Shown: positions 23,040 through 33,147 of the stretch, piece after piece
Layout: each line of letters opens with the position of its first letter
How positions within the stretch are numbered: the stretch's first letter is position 1
Assembly (NCBI GenBank): GCA_025738555.1
Contig: JAOVFP010000018.1
Location: 248,001-312,000, forward strand
Reading direction: 5' to 3'
Length of the DNA stretch: 64,000 nt
Origin: Cyathus striatus
Taxonomy: Eukaryota > Basidiomycota > Agaricomycetes > Agaricales > Nidulariaceae
Position numbers and translations under genes: made by a program
The notes under the pieces: model-generated
The model's database searches: none
Seen by the model: the letters and a program-made list of their open reading frames with translations, nothing else
What the model was told of the DNA's origin: nothing

Positions 23040-25712
23040 ATGCGACGTGCTTCGTCTTCTTTGGTGGTTGATACCACCCCTACTCTCAGCTACGAATTGA
23101 ACGTCTCGCCAAGGACGTCCTTGGATTCTCAACTATCCGAAATCAAACACTCTACTCCTGTCTCTCCCCCTCCCATTCCTCTCTCAACAACGACAACAAC
23201 AACGACAATGACGCCCTCCATCAAACACCTCTTCTCCCACCTCACACCCCGATACAAACTCACCCTCCTCCTCCCAGCTGTAATCACCTCAATGATCTTA
23301 GGAGAAATCGCACCCTTCATGACCATCGTTGTTGGCCAAGCATTCGATGCCTTCTCGCGGTTCCCACTCTCCTTCTCCCCGCAGCAAGATAAAAATACGC
23401 TTTTGCACGACATAGGACTCACTGCGCTGGAGCTCGTAGGATTCGCTGTAGGCTCGATCGCCCTAGGGAGCCTGACGAGCTTTTTGTGGATTTGGACTGG
23501 GGAGGTTAATGTGCAGATGTTGAGGCGGCGAGTGTATCGTGGTGTTATGGCCTGTGACATGGAGTGGTTCAATACACATCTTGGTGGAAAGGACGATGCT
23601 GAGGGTCCGCTTGGAGCTCCTGGACTGATGGCCAAATTCAACCGGTACGTACCTTCCCTCTCCCTCTTCTCAATAACTAATTGTATCACAGTGAAACGGA
23701 TGAAGTCCGCATAACATCTTCCCTAGCCACAGGAAACATCCTCCAATACCTAACAACAACACTCACATGTCTCATCCTTGCATTCACACGCTCATGGTCA
23801 CTCACTCTCATAATCCTCTCCTCCATCCCACTCTTCGCACTGCTCCAAGGCATATCCCAGTCTCTCGCCTCCCCTTACTGGCTTCAGAACGCACATATAC
23901 TGGAATCGCAGCTACGCTGATTTCACGCGCCGTAGGTGCAATCGCCACTGTCAAATCCTTCAACGCCACATATCCTTGTCTTCGACGCCATCAAGCACTG
24001 GCGCCGAGGTAAAACAACCATTGTCATCACGCATTATTTGTCGATGATTGAGAAAGGCGATTTTGTATATGTCATGAAGTCTGGCTGTGTCGTGGAACAG
24101 GGATACCATCGGGATCTTGAAGCTCCTCCTTCGTCTTTGGATGGAGGGGTGGCAACTTACGTTTGTTGGCTTCGCTATTGCACCTGTTTTTGCAGGTGCG
24201 ATGGCTCTGCTGACGCGTCTAGTTGCAAATTGCGCGATTAGGAATAAGACGGCTAGGGAGGAGGCTGCAAGGGGTTATTTTGACGTGCGTTTTTCTGCAT
24301 TTTCGTTGGTAATGTGCTTATAGTTTCTGGTAGGCTATTTTGAATGTTAGAGGGATTCGTGCTGTGGCTTTTGATTCAGCTTTTGAAGCGAGGTTTGATG
24401 AGGCCATTGAGAAGGCGCTTTATACAGGCGTGCGGGGCGCGTTTGTAGAAGGTGGTACCTATGGTTTTGCGTCAGGCCTTATTTACTTTTCTGAGGCTCT
24501 TCTATTCTGCGTGGTGCCGTCCTCATCGTCGGGGGGGCACGTATACCTACCTCCTGATGGTCGAAGTCCTCAATCTAGTTGTCTTTTCCGTGATTATTGC
24601 ATCACAGGTGATGGCGTTTAGTAAGTATTTCATAACGTGCTTTGTTTGTACAGTGCTAACTTATCTTTAGCTGAGAAAATCGCAAATTGATTCAAGCTAG
24701 TAATGATCTTAACAAGCTACTCGAGCTCAGGACGGACAATACGGACGAGTTCAAGGGGTTCTTGCGTCCTGAACTTGGGGGCTCCATTTCATTCAAGAAT
24801 GTTCGATTTGCGTATCCTGAGCGTCGTGAGGCTCAAGTACTCCAGAATTTCAACCTCGACATTCACTAAAGCGAGTGTGTCGCTATCGTTGGATCGTCTG
24901 GCTCGGGCAAGTCTACCGTCGCTGCCCTACTTCAACGGCTCTACGAGCCGGATTCTGGATTTATCTCTATCGGCCCTCATCGTCTCGAGTCTACCGACAT
25001 TCGTCATCTCCGCGAACACATCTCCGTTGTCTCACAGCAGCCTAACCTGTTCGATGCCTCCATCGATGAGAACATCCGGTACGGCAACAAGTCCATCTCT
25101 GAGATTGACATCCATATTGCGGCGAAGGAGGCTAATGTGCATGAGTTCATTATGTCCCTTCCTCGGGGATACGATACCCCTCTTGGTGAGAATGCTTCCC
25201 TTATTTCGGGTGGTCAGGCGCAACGGTTGCAGATTGCTCGAGCTCTGGCGCATCCTTCGAGGATTCTTATCCTTGATGAATGTACGTCCTCTTTGGATCC
25301 AGAGAATCAATCTGTGGTTGTGGAGACAATTCGCCAGGCTAAGGTCGGGAGGACTACGGTGATGATTACGCATAAGCTTCAGGTTATGCTTATGTGTGAT
25401 CGTATTGTTGTTCTGGATGATGGTGAGGTGGCGGAGCAGGGCAGTCACGAGGAGCTTATGCGGCGTAAAGGCATCTTTGCTTCGCTTCCCAGTGGCGGTG
25501 AATGGCTGGCGATTAGTTTTACTATTATCATGATTATTATTATTATTCGTTATTATTCGATCCTATTCTTTCTTTCGAAAGATCCCTTTTATTGTTACTG
25601 CGACAATGCTCCGGGAGATGTGATCCGGGATATTGATCAGGAAGATGATTGTTTTAAATATGATTTATTGGAGTGTTTTAGGGTCTGTTCGGGTGCAGTA
25701 ATTATTTCTTAA
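23040..25712 (+). pseudogene. ABC exporter pseudogene, type I (copy B), NBD1 deleted, NBD2 intact
   Basis: STE6-like full-size exporter. Exon 1 (23040-23646) gives the N-terminal tail (SLDSQLSEIK, Pro-rich) and the first helices of TMD1; after a ~47-nt intron, TMD1 continues at 23693. Near 23970 the sequence jumps from mid-TMD1 (ATVKSFN) to the end of NBD1 (KHWRRGKTTIVITHYLS), deleting about 1 kb including Walker A, signature and Walker B of NBD1. TMD2 follows (24150-24700) with a frameshift near 24510. NBD2 (24750-25480) keeps Walker A GSSGSGKST, signature ISGGQAQRLQIARAL, Walker B ILILDECTSSLD and switch MITHKL. A TAA (24867-24869) sits just before Walker A. Not functional as a transporter. 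Confidence 0.85.
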
Positions 25713-25812
25713 GCCGGGTTAGGCAAACATGATATTGGCACCAAGTTACATACAGTATTGTTGTACTATCTAAACATAAGTACTATGCATTTGCAGTCCA
25801 ATTATAAGCGCA

Positions 25813-26486
25813 CTACTTCTTAAACAATGGGTGATTAAACTTCCCGATAACCCACTCGCACATCTCTTGGTCGACATACCACTTCAATGATTCACCAAGC
25901 TGAAGATAGTCCGGAATACGTTCGTTCATTTGTTCTGGAATGAAGGGTATTCCAAAGTCATACGACGTGAGAAAGGTGAGGACCATGATAGATAACGTTT
26001 CTGTTGCTTTCGCAATATGAACTTTCGGTACACAGCTTATTTCCAGATCAGTCCTAATCTTCTGGCCCAAAGCTTTCATTGTGCTCTTAAGGCGCAAATC
26101 ATTTACATTTGGGTGTTCCGAAGGAAAAAGGACTGCAAAGCCGTTTTTCGTAGCAATATCAAACAGCGTTTTCGAGGTAACTGGGATTCCAAAGTAAAAC
26201 TTTGGAGGTTGAATTCCAAGTTTATACCTTGGACGAAGTTCTTTTGGAAGATGTTCCAGTGGAAGCTTTTGAAGTAGACGTTCAATCCATTGCTATGATC
26301 CGAAATGTAATAAGCAACGGTATGCATTACTGAAAGCCTGAAGATACTTACCTTGCGTGATATCTTTGGATCATACAAAAAGTTTGGGTCGACGTTAGGA
26401 TAGTCATTTAGTTTGTATTCACAAACGAACTCGGAGTTCGAAAGGAAAATAGGATCATCTGAGTCCGAAATACGAGTGTTCTGCAT
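25813..26486 (-). CDS. Small array protein, intact copy (204 aa), unknown function
   Basis: Two exons: 26486-26352 (45 codons) and 26292-25813, with a 59-nt intron (GTAAGTATC...CATAG), phase 0. Predicted soluble, no signal peptide or membrane helix. Blocks: FVCEYKLNDYPNVDPNFLYD, WIERLLQKLPLEHLPKELRP, KTLFDIATKNGFAVLFPSEH, TMKALGQKIRTDLEISCVPK, YDFGIPFIPEQMNERIPDYL, WYVDQEMCEWVIG and terminal HPLFKK. I do not recognise the family. Five fragments elsewhere (5205, 7789, 8690, 37735 and 60416) show it is a core gene of the repeating unit. It is divergent from a type-II ABC copy 0.4 kb away. This is the only complete copy in the window. Confidence 0.7.
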
Positions 26487-26899
26487 GAGGTTGTTTGGAT
26501 AAAAAAATAGGCGTGTATCGGTGTATATATATACTTACATTGATAAGCAAAAGGCACGTGCGGTAAGAAGCCGAGGCCGGCTTGTTTGGTGTACGCCTTT
26601 GATACAAACACACTGACAGCCACTTCAAGCCTACTCTCCCGCCTCCTCGGTGTCATGAAAGTCCTATATACTCCACCCACATCCTCGAGTTTTCTCCATC
26701 CTGAGCGTGAGCGAGGAAAACAGTCTCCTAATTATTGTTTCATAACTTGCAGTGTACTGTCTATACCAGTCCAAGAACGAGCAGGAACAAAAGAATGGGG
26801 GAATGGCAAACGGGTGAGCTTCTTCTCATCTTTCGTTTTTCTTTCTTTCTCTTTTACGATACCCCCGACGTTCACGATCCACTGTAGTAACTCACTATC
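26487..26899. promoter_or_regulatory. Shared upstream region of small gene (-) and type-II ABC (+)
   Basis: A ~410-bp divergent region, strongly similar to 38148-38562. It contains a TATATATAT run (about 26523-26532), a leader-like TTTGATACAAACACAC block and, on the plus side, a probable 5' UTR intron (GTGAGCTTCTTCTC, about 26814). Conservation of the whole interval in units 1 and 2 suggests co-regulation, which is inference. Confidence 0.5.
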
Positions 26900-27600
26900 A
26901 TGCGTCATCGCGTCATCCTTCGTCTTCCTTCTCTCAACTGCGAATTGAATGTCGCTCCGAGAACGTCCTTCGCTTCCCAACCATCCCAATTCAAACTACC
27001 CGTCTCTCCCCTGCCTCCTCCGGCACCAACAACAATGATACGCCTCAATCACTCTCCTTCTCTCCCCTCTCACCACGACACAACCTCACCTTTCTCCTCC
27101 CCGCATCAACCACATCCTTAACCTTAGGCGGAATCGCACCATTCACAACTGGCACCATCATCGGCCAAGCATTCGGCGCATTCGCAAAGTTCCAACTCTC
27201 CTCCCCTTCGCAACAGGACAAAGATAAGCTTCTGCATGAAATGGGGATTGCTGCGCCGGAGCTTGCAGCGTTAGCTGTAGGCTCCGTCGCCATACGAGCA
27301 GCTTGTGGATTTGGACTGGGGAGGTTAATACGACCATGTTGAGAAGGCGAGTATGTCTATGCATCTTGGTGGGGCAATGATAAGGGGTCGCTTGGGGCAG
27401 CTGGGCTGAGAGCTAAATAAAACCGATTCGTACTACTTTTCTTTTATCCCTCTTCTCATTTGCTCACGATAATAAAATGAAACAGATGAAATCCAAACCG
27501 CATCCCCTAAGCAACATCCTCCAACACCTAACAACAACCGTCACATCCCTCCTCGCATTCACGCGTTCATAATCCTCTCCGCTCCTCGCATTCCTCTATT
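26900..27600 (+). pseudogene. ABC exporter pseudogene, type II (copy D)
   Basis: Only the N-terminal tail and part of TMD1 remain. It starts ELNVAPRTSFASQPSQFK; several frameshifts follow. GGIAPFTTGTIIGQAFGAF-like text is recoverable across frames. The intron region near 27430-27485 is recognisable, followed by ETDEIQTASP. It ends near 27600 in unrelated AT-rich sequence. Closest relative is copy E (38563). Confidence 0.75.
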
Positions 27601-27930
27601 TTAAGAGAAAAAGCAAAATGTTTCAGTGTGCACGGGTTTTGCAGTCATGCAAAACAATAAATTTTGCGTGAGGTCAAAACATGTTCACAACGTTACATTT
27701 GACACTTATTTTGATGAAGCTAAAACTAGAACAAAAAGAATCATTTGTATTCATACAAAATATGTACAAAATGTAATATTTGTCTATGATTTTGCACTAA
27801 TCAATAGTGAACATTTTGCGACAGCCAAAATGTTTAGTCAATATTTAAAATAATTGAGGTCAAATTTGGATGAATTTTGCGAACGGCAAAAAAGTCGCCA
27901 GACAGGAGTGATATGAACTACTGATGGGTG
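27601..27930. other. AT-rich insertion with repeated CAAAATGTTT/ACATTTTGCG motifs
   Basis: About 330 bp absent from the equivalent place in unit 2. Recurrent CAAAATGTTT, AAATTTTGCG and ACATTTTGCG motifs in both orientations suggest a small non-autonomous element, but I could not define ends. Confidence 0.35.
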
Positions 27931-30415
27931 ATAGTACATGGCACAGAGCATACAAAAGTAGCGCGTACGAATACCAAAAGATGGCGCCGGACATGTCTCC
28001 GAAGAGTAGCGCTACCGAGAAGAAGTGGCGCAGGAAATGATTAAATGTGCGGTTTGAACGCCATACTTGGCGTATTATTTCTCTCATTAAAGCACGCGCA
28101 TACTTCGTACACGTTGTTGGTTGTGGCCCCTTCCTTGAAAAGGTGGAATTAAGCAACGCAAATCCTTCCACTGTCCATTCGCCTTGAGTTCACTTAAACA
28201 TTCATTTACCATGTTCCTCCCAGCTACTGCGATTGTCTTTGTATCACTGACGCAAGCACTTGCCTCTCCGCTCTCCGAGTCTCTTAGTGTAACAGGCCTC
28301 CTTGGTCGTGATACGCTCATCAGCTCCGGATGCTCGACCGCGGGGACTGCGTCCTGTCATAGTACGTCTTCCGTCTCAAACCTGTGTTGCTTTGAGTCTC
28401 CTGGAGTAAATCATTATCATCATTTGTGCTATTGATTAGTGTACTAATGATGTTTCGGACAGGGATTGCTGCTTCAAACACAGGTTTGTATGCCGATTGT
28501 TGGCCATTGTTAACCTACTAAGTATTTTCAGTTCTGGGATACAGATCCTTCGACTGGACCTACCGATAGCTGGACGATTCACGGTATGTTCATTTTTATA
28601 CAATGCGTAAACTGTGTCATTGACGTTCAATGCTCTTAGGCTTATGGCCTGATAAGTAGGTAATTCATTATCAGCCCCTTACAGCCATCTTATAGGTCTT
28701 GTAGTTGCGACACAACATTTGTGGAGAATTGCGATCCCTCAAGAGCATACACCGAAATATCATCTGTAAGTCCAACGTCGTACTATAATTCTAACTAAAG
28801 GGACAGTTACCAATATCTATAGCTGCTTTCGGATAACGGTGCATCTGATACACTTTCATTTATGAATACGGTACGTTAGTGGATTTCTCTATCTTACATT
28901 TCTGTACTTAGATTGCTTACAGCACTGGGTCGACATTAATGGGAATAACGAGCAGTTCTGGGAGGTAACTAGCCTCCTTTATGATACATAGTTGATGTAA
29001 ATCGTGATGTATAGCACGAATGATCCACACACGGAACGTGCATGAGGTATTCTGACACTTATTTTTTTACGCGAATCAGTACCTGACAGCCTGATATAGC
29101 ACTCTCGAACCAGCATGTCTCCCCAGCGGAAGTGTGAAAGGAGCTGAGGTACTTCCATATCTCCATTCCACAGATCCCAGTGCTAATCTTCGACTTCAGG
29201 CTGTGGCATTCTTCGAAACAGTAGTTAAACTCTTCCAAACTCTTCCTACGTTCACTTGGCTCTCCGATGCTGGAATTATGCCTTCTTCAAGTGAGACGTT
29301 TACTCTCTCGCAGTTGACATCTGCACTCAAGTCTGCTTCGGTGAGTACCCCTCTATACCTTTGTTCTTTTCTTTGTGAATCTAATCGCCAGGGATATTTT
29401 AGGGTGTTACGCCTTCACTCGATTGTTCATCTGGTGCCCTGAACCAAATTAGCTGGTACTTCAATTCGAAAGGATCTGTTATTGATGGAACATTTGTTGC
29501 TGTTGGTACGTCACTTTCTGATATTTCTGGAAAGACTTTATATGAACATTCTATTCCTAGATACACCTCAATCTGGTTCTTGTCCCTCATCTGGGATTAA
29601 GTACCCACTGAAGTCTGGTTCCCATTAATCTCCAATTGGTCAAAACTAGTATTATATTTTGAGCAAAATCGTAAACATGTACTAGACTACTAGTAGGTTG
29701 GAGCAAGATTTACGATTACTTGGAATACTGCTGTTTATAACACAATAGTATAGCTACGAAGAGAATATAGCTTGATAACAGTATTAGAGACCCACAAAGT
29801 TTTAAGCGCTCATATGCACTAACTAGGTAAACAGAAGCCAAAGGCATACGCATTTCTTGATGTTGTATTGGTATGTATGTAGTCACATTCAATCCGTAGT
29901 CAGTGGACGGGGAAGAATGGCGAAAACTATCATGCGCCGTGTCTAAAGTGCTTCAGGAAATGAATGAGCAGTGGCATACGAATCCACACCGTGACATACT
30001 CATCCAACGGGTCAGATCAAGGTCAGATGGATGACTAGAGAAAGGTGCGATGGGAGAGGTTGAGAGGTGTGCACTGCGTAAGGATGGATAGGTGCGAGTG
30101 AAGCCTTGAGTACGCTAGAACAGGCTTAGGTAGAACCTGAATTTGAAAATCATAATGTGTTGGGTAGCTGATGTGAGAAATGGTGCTGTGGGTTGTAGAA
30201 GTTGCAGGAGAATGCACGACAGAAACCATCCTAATGTTCTTCGAGTTCGCATGGATTGCAGTTTCCTCCTTTCTCCTGCTCCTCGCGACTCCAAGATTAC
30301 TTAAGGAAAATACCAATTCATCCCTCCACTACTCCTATCGAGCTACCCTGATGCATGATATACTTCCATTGTGTCGCTTTAACCTCCTTACATAGCACGC
30401 TAAGGTCGCTTCATG
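27931..30415. repeat. Duplicated RNase T2 locus, unit 1 copy
   Basis: Matches 42766-45157 nearly throughout, from GGCACAGAGCATACAAAAGT to CACTTCATGGGGACGT. The right part (29629-30415) has no convincing gene. It keeps a ~70-bp segment near 30230-30300 that unit 2 lacks. Confidence 0.85.
28211..29628 (+). pseudogene. Secreted ribonuclease T2, copy 1, stop codon in the CAS II active-site motif
   Basis: RNase T2 cleaves single-stranded RNA outside the cell or in vacuoles. Twelve inferred exons: 28211-28405, 28463-28483 (21 nt), 28532-28583, 28640-28655 (16 nt), 28696-28765, 28823-28870, 28923-28964, 29015-29046, 29100-29148, 29200-29340, 29403-29505 and 29561-29628 (837 nt). It has a signal peptide (FLPATAIVFVSLTQALA) and CAS I motif WTIHGLWPD. 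CAS II reads FWEHE, then TGA (29021-29023) where copy 2 has TGG (Trp), then STHGTC. Cys-rich as expected. Everything else is open. The nonsense codon removes the C-terminal half, so I call it a pseudogene; a sequencing error at that base would overturn this. Confidence 0.85.
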
Positions 30416-30540
30416 GGGACGTAGTACCTTCCCCTTCCGACGCTGTCACTGCGGCTGCTGGCACTGTAACACTTGTATCTATTTATTATTCATATACTTA
30501 TCATCGTCATGTAGACGCACTCCGCATGTTATCTAGGTTT

Positions 30541-30616
30541 CACAGGTAGCTGGGGGGCAAGGGAGACGTGCTCCTAGCTAGCATGAGGGAGAGGAGGGCG
30601 GCGGAGCCCGAGTAGC
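30541..30616 (+). repeat. ~75-bp GC-rich repeat, copy 1
   Basis: Starts GGTAGCTGGGGGGCAAGGGA and ends CCCGAGTAGCGAG. It is nearly identical at 51914-51988. It lies between the RNase T2 block and the seven-helix gene in both units, so it predates their duplication. Confidence 0.7.
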
Positions 30617-30744
30617 GAGGTACACCCGGAGACAGCCGGCTATCTAGAGGGATGACCAAAAGGATTGCGCGTGGACGTCTCCTATGCCTAAAAGCTCCAT
30701 AAGCGCCAACGAGAAAAAGAAGGATAAAGATAAGCGAAAGGCAC

Positions 30745-31404
30745 CCTACAGCCTGACTTGTACGCAGGCTCTCAAATATATACCTCTAGTGCTACCTGAT
30801 ATCAACTGTTCTCTGTCATATGCCAATAGCTTCGCGAGTCGCTTGCGTAGCGATCGGAGAGACCTTTAAATTCACTCTCACGTTCTCCTGGTGGCCATAT
30901 CATGAGTCTTCGAATACAGCAAAAGATAGCTGAAACGAGGAATCCGAGGTTCTCGTCAGATCCATTTAAGCTACAGATTATGGGCGTGATGTTCGTGTCG
31001 TGGAAGACGTCTTATATATAGCTCTTTATCAATCATGGGCTGTTCAATACTCTTTATCGGTCCAATACAGTGGATTTTCAGGATGCTGATTTGCCTATTG
31101 CTGTATATGAGATATTGGCTATGTTAGTTTCATGTTCCGAGATATATCCGCGCAAATTTTCTTACATCGACATGCCATATACAGTAAAAAAATTTACATG
31201 GATAGGCTTCACCAATCTCTTTGAAGCAGCGAATCATTTGCTGTTCCGCTCTAGTACTATTTTTGAATTCATTGTTGTTCTATGGGAGTTGATCAAGGTG
31301 GTGACTGTCAACTCATGATCGCGCAGGTGCTATTTCCTGGCGCTAACTCATACTCTTAAAAGAATGTAGCCGTAAGCTAGACCACACTTAATTAATCCTT
31401 CATA
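30745..31404 (+). repeat. 5' flank of seven-helix gene copy 2
   Basis: Paralogous to 12282-12974 and 52218-52850, collinear up to the start codon. No separate gene seen. Confidence 0.75.
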
Positions 31405-32569
31405 ATGAGCTCTCCGACAATTATGGACGAGGGCGAGCGGTGTCTAGACTTTTATAACACCACACTTATCAACAAGTCAATTAAACCACGGATTTATGGA
31501 ACTTTTGTCGCCTGTGGTTTATACGGTGCAATTGTAATCGTTTCAATATGGTACATCCGTATCATCAGAACCCACTCAAAAAGTAAAAACAGTCTCACCG
31601 TACTACAGAGGATTCTTTCGCTTTACATTGCCATGGCATTCATCCTCAGCACGCTTGAAATTGTGGCAGATATTCGGACTAGTGCAGCATTACTTTCCTT
31701 AACTTGCACTCTTAACGTGCCTCCTGGATACTTAGATAGTGCATATAGCTATCTATTAGACCGTTACTATGGATTACCTGGAGGAACCGGTTGGCTGGGA
31801 AATGCTTGCTTCATGTTAACATCATGGTCAGCGGACGTATTGCTGGTGTGTTATTTCGTTGGAGATAATTGCTGTACTCGTTGAGTAACATACTTCAAAG
31901 ATGTGGCGTTTTTTTGCAGTATATCACGACGCCAAGCTGGTAAAGTGGAGCATGTTAACATTATCATTTCTAGTTCAAATATCCTTGATTGGTAAGTGCG
32001 ATAAAATGTTGTCGCTTAAATTAAATTCTGAACGACGTATTACAACTTCTAGTGATGGGAGGCTTCGCGCTTGACAGGCTCTCGCGAGGATGGATAATCG
32101 CGTCCGGTTACGAATTTCTCTTCATTTACATATTCGAAGGAATTACAATGGGTCAAAACCTGATGCTCACGATATTAATTGTGGGACGGCTACTTCTTTA
32201 CCGGTATAGGATTCGAAAGGCGCTGGGCGGTAGTTATGGACATGAATATATCAGCATAGCATCAATGCTGATCGAATCACAAGCGATCCTCGTAATATCC
32301 CAAATGTGGCTAATGGGAGCTGAAAATAGCAATCCTAGCGTATTCGAGGGAAGCTTCATGATAACATATCAACTTATTGGGCAGATGCAGGTGAGGATAC
32401 TGATATCTCATTAGTATTATTTCTGAGACCTTATCATACTGTTCTATACAAGGTTCTAGCTCCAATCACTGTGATCTATAGAGTCATGCAAGGAAAGGCC
32501 AATGAGGCGCATACAATTTCGCAGTTCATAGCTAGATCCCGGATTGACAACATATCAAATGATAACTAA
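31405..32569 (+). CDS. Seven-helix integral membrane protein, copy 2 (333 aa)
   Basis: Exons 31405-31879, 31920-31991, 32053-32390 and 32453-32569 (1002 nt). Same topology as copy 1. The loop before the fifth helix differs (DRLSRGWIIASGYEFLFIYI), and the loop near 32325 is shorter by two codons than in copy 1. Intron 1 is required: the TGA directly after the donor would otherwise end the frame. Substitutions between copies cluster in the predicted loops (around 31730-31780 and 32080-32115, and near 32325) while helices are conserved, which looks like a gene under use rather than decay. Function unknown. Confidence 0.8.
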
Positions 32570-33147
32570 GTGACACGTATCCCGCTATAAAGAGAAACCC
32601 TTTACGGCTCATTCTTGTGTTATTACCAATGAAACATAGAATAAACCTTATGAGAGTCGTGGCTTCGATTCCGATTTCTCGAGAGGTGCTTAAATTGATA
32701 GTGTAGAGCAGGCGTTTCGCCTGCACTACAAAGCTGAAGATTTTACTAATTTCGTTATCATAAGCACGCAAGCGTTATTTCAATTATGTCATCAGCTGAT
32801 GCGTGCATCGACACGCTGTTCGTGCGTTCGCTCACCGTCTCCCTCCAATGCCGACACTCCTGCATCGCCACAATTACTCAACAGTAACTCAAGATCGTCA
32901 GTATTGCGCACTACCAAGCTCCAATAAATACTGAAATATAGTTTACTGAACGCCTCGAGCGTAGAGAAATGGCCGAAAGAAATGTGCGTGGACGTATATA
33001 GCCTATGCCTAAAAAGCGCCCACAAGCGCCAACGAGATAAAGAAGGATAAAGATAAGCGAAAGGCACGTTGCACTGCCACTCCGAACTTGGAAGCATCTC
33101 CCGGTGTACAAACAACTTGGCGTGTAAACACAATGAAAGCCGAGAAT
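32570..33147. other. 3' flank of seven-helix gene copy 2, hairpin, and unit leader
   Basis: Contains a near-perfect stem-loop at 32702-32730 (TGTAGAGCAGGCG / CGCCTGCACTACA, loop TTT, one mismatch). From about 32950 comes the unit leader (AAGCGCCCACAAGCGCCAAC, GATAAGCGAAAGGCACGTTG, CCCGGTGTACAAACAAC) up to AGCCGAGAAT. The last 10 bases form the target duplication of the next element. Confidence 0.65.

Noticed and set aside
23129..23689. 186-codon minus-strand open frame
   Set aside because: Antisense shadow of the ABC copy B N-terminus; its composition is explained by the plus-strand gene.
30035..30316. Minus-strand open frame with partner at 44811-45056
   Set aside because: The shared stretch differs by many amino-acid-changing substitutions and has unrelated ends; more likely duplicated non-coding sequence.
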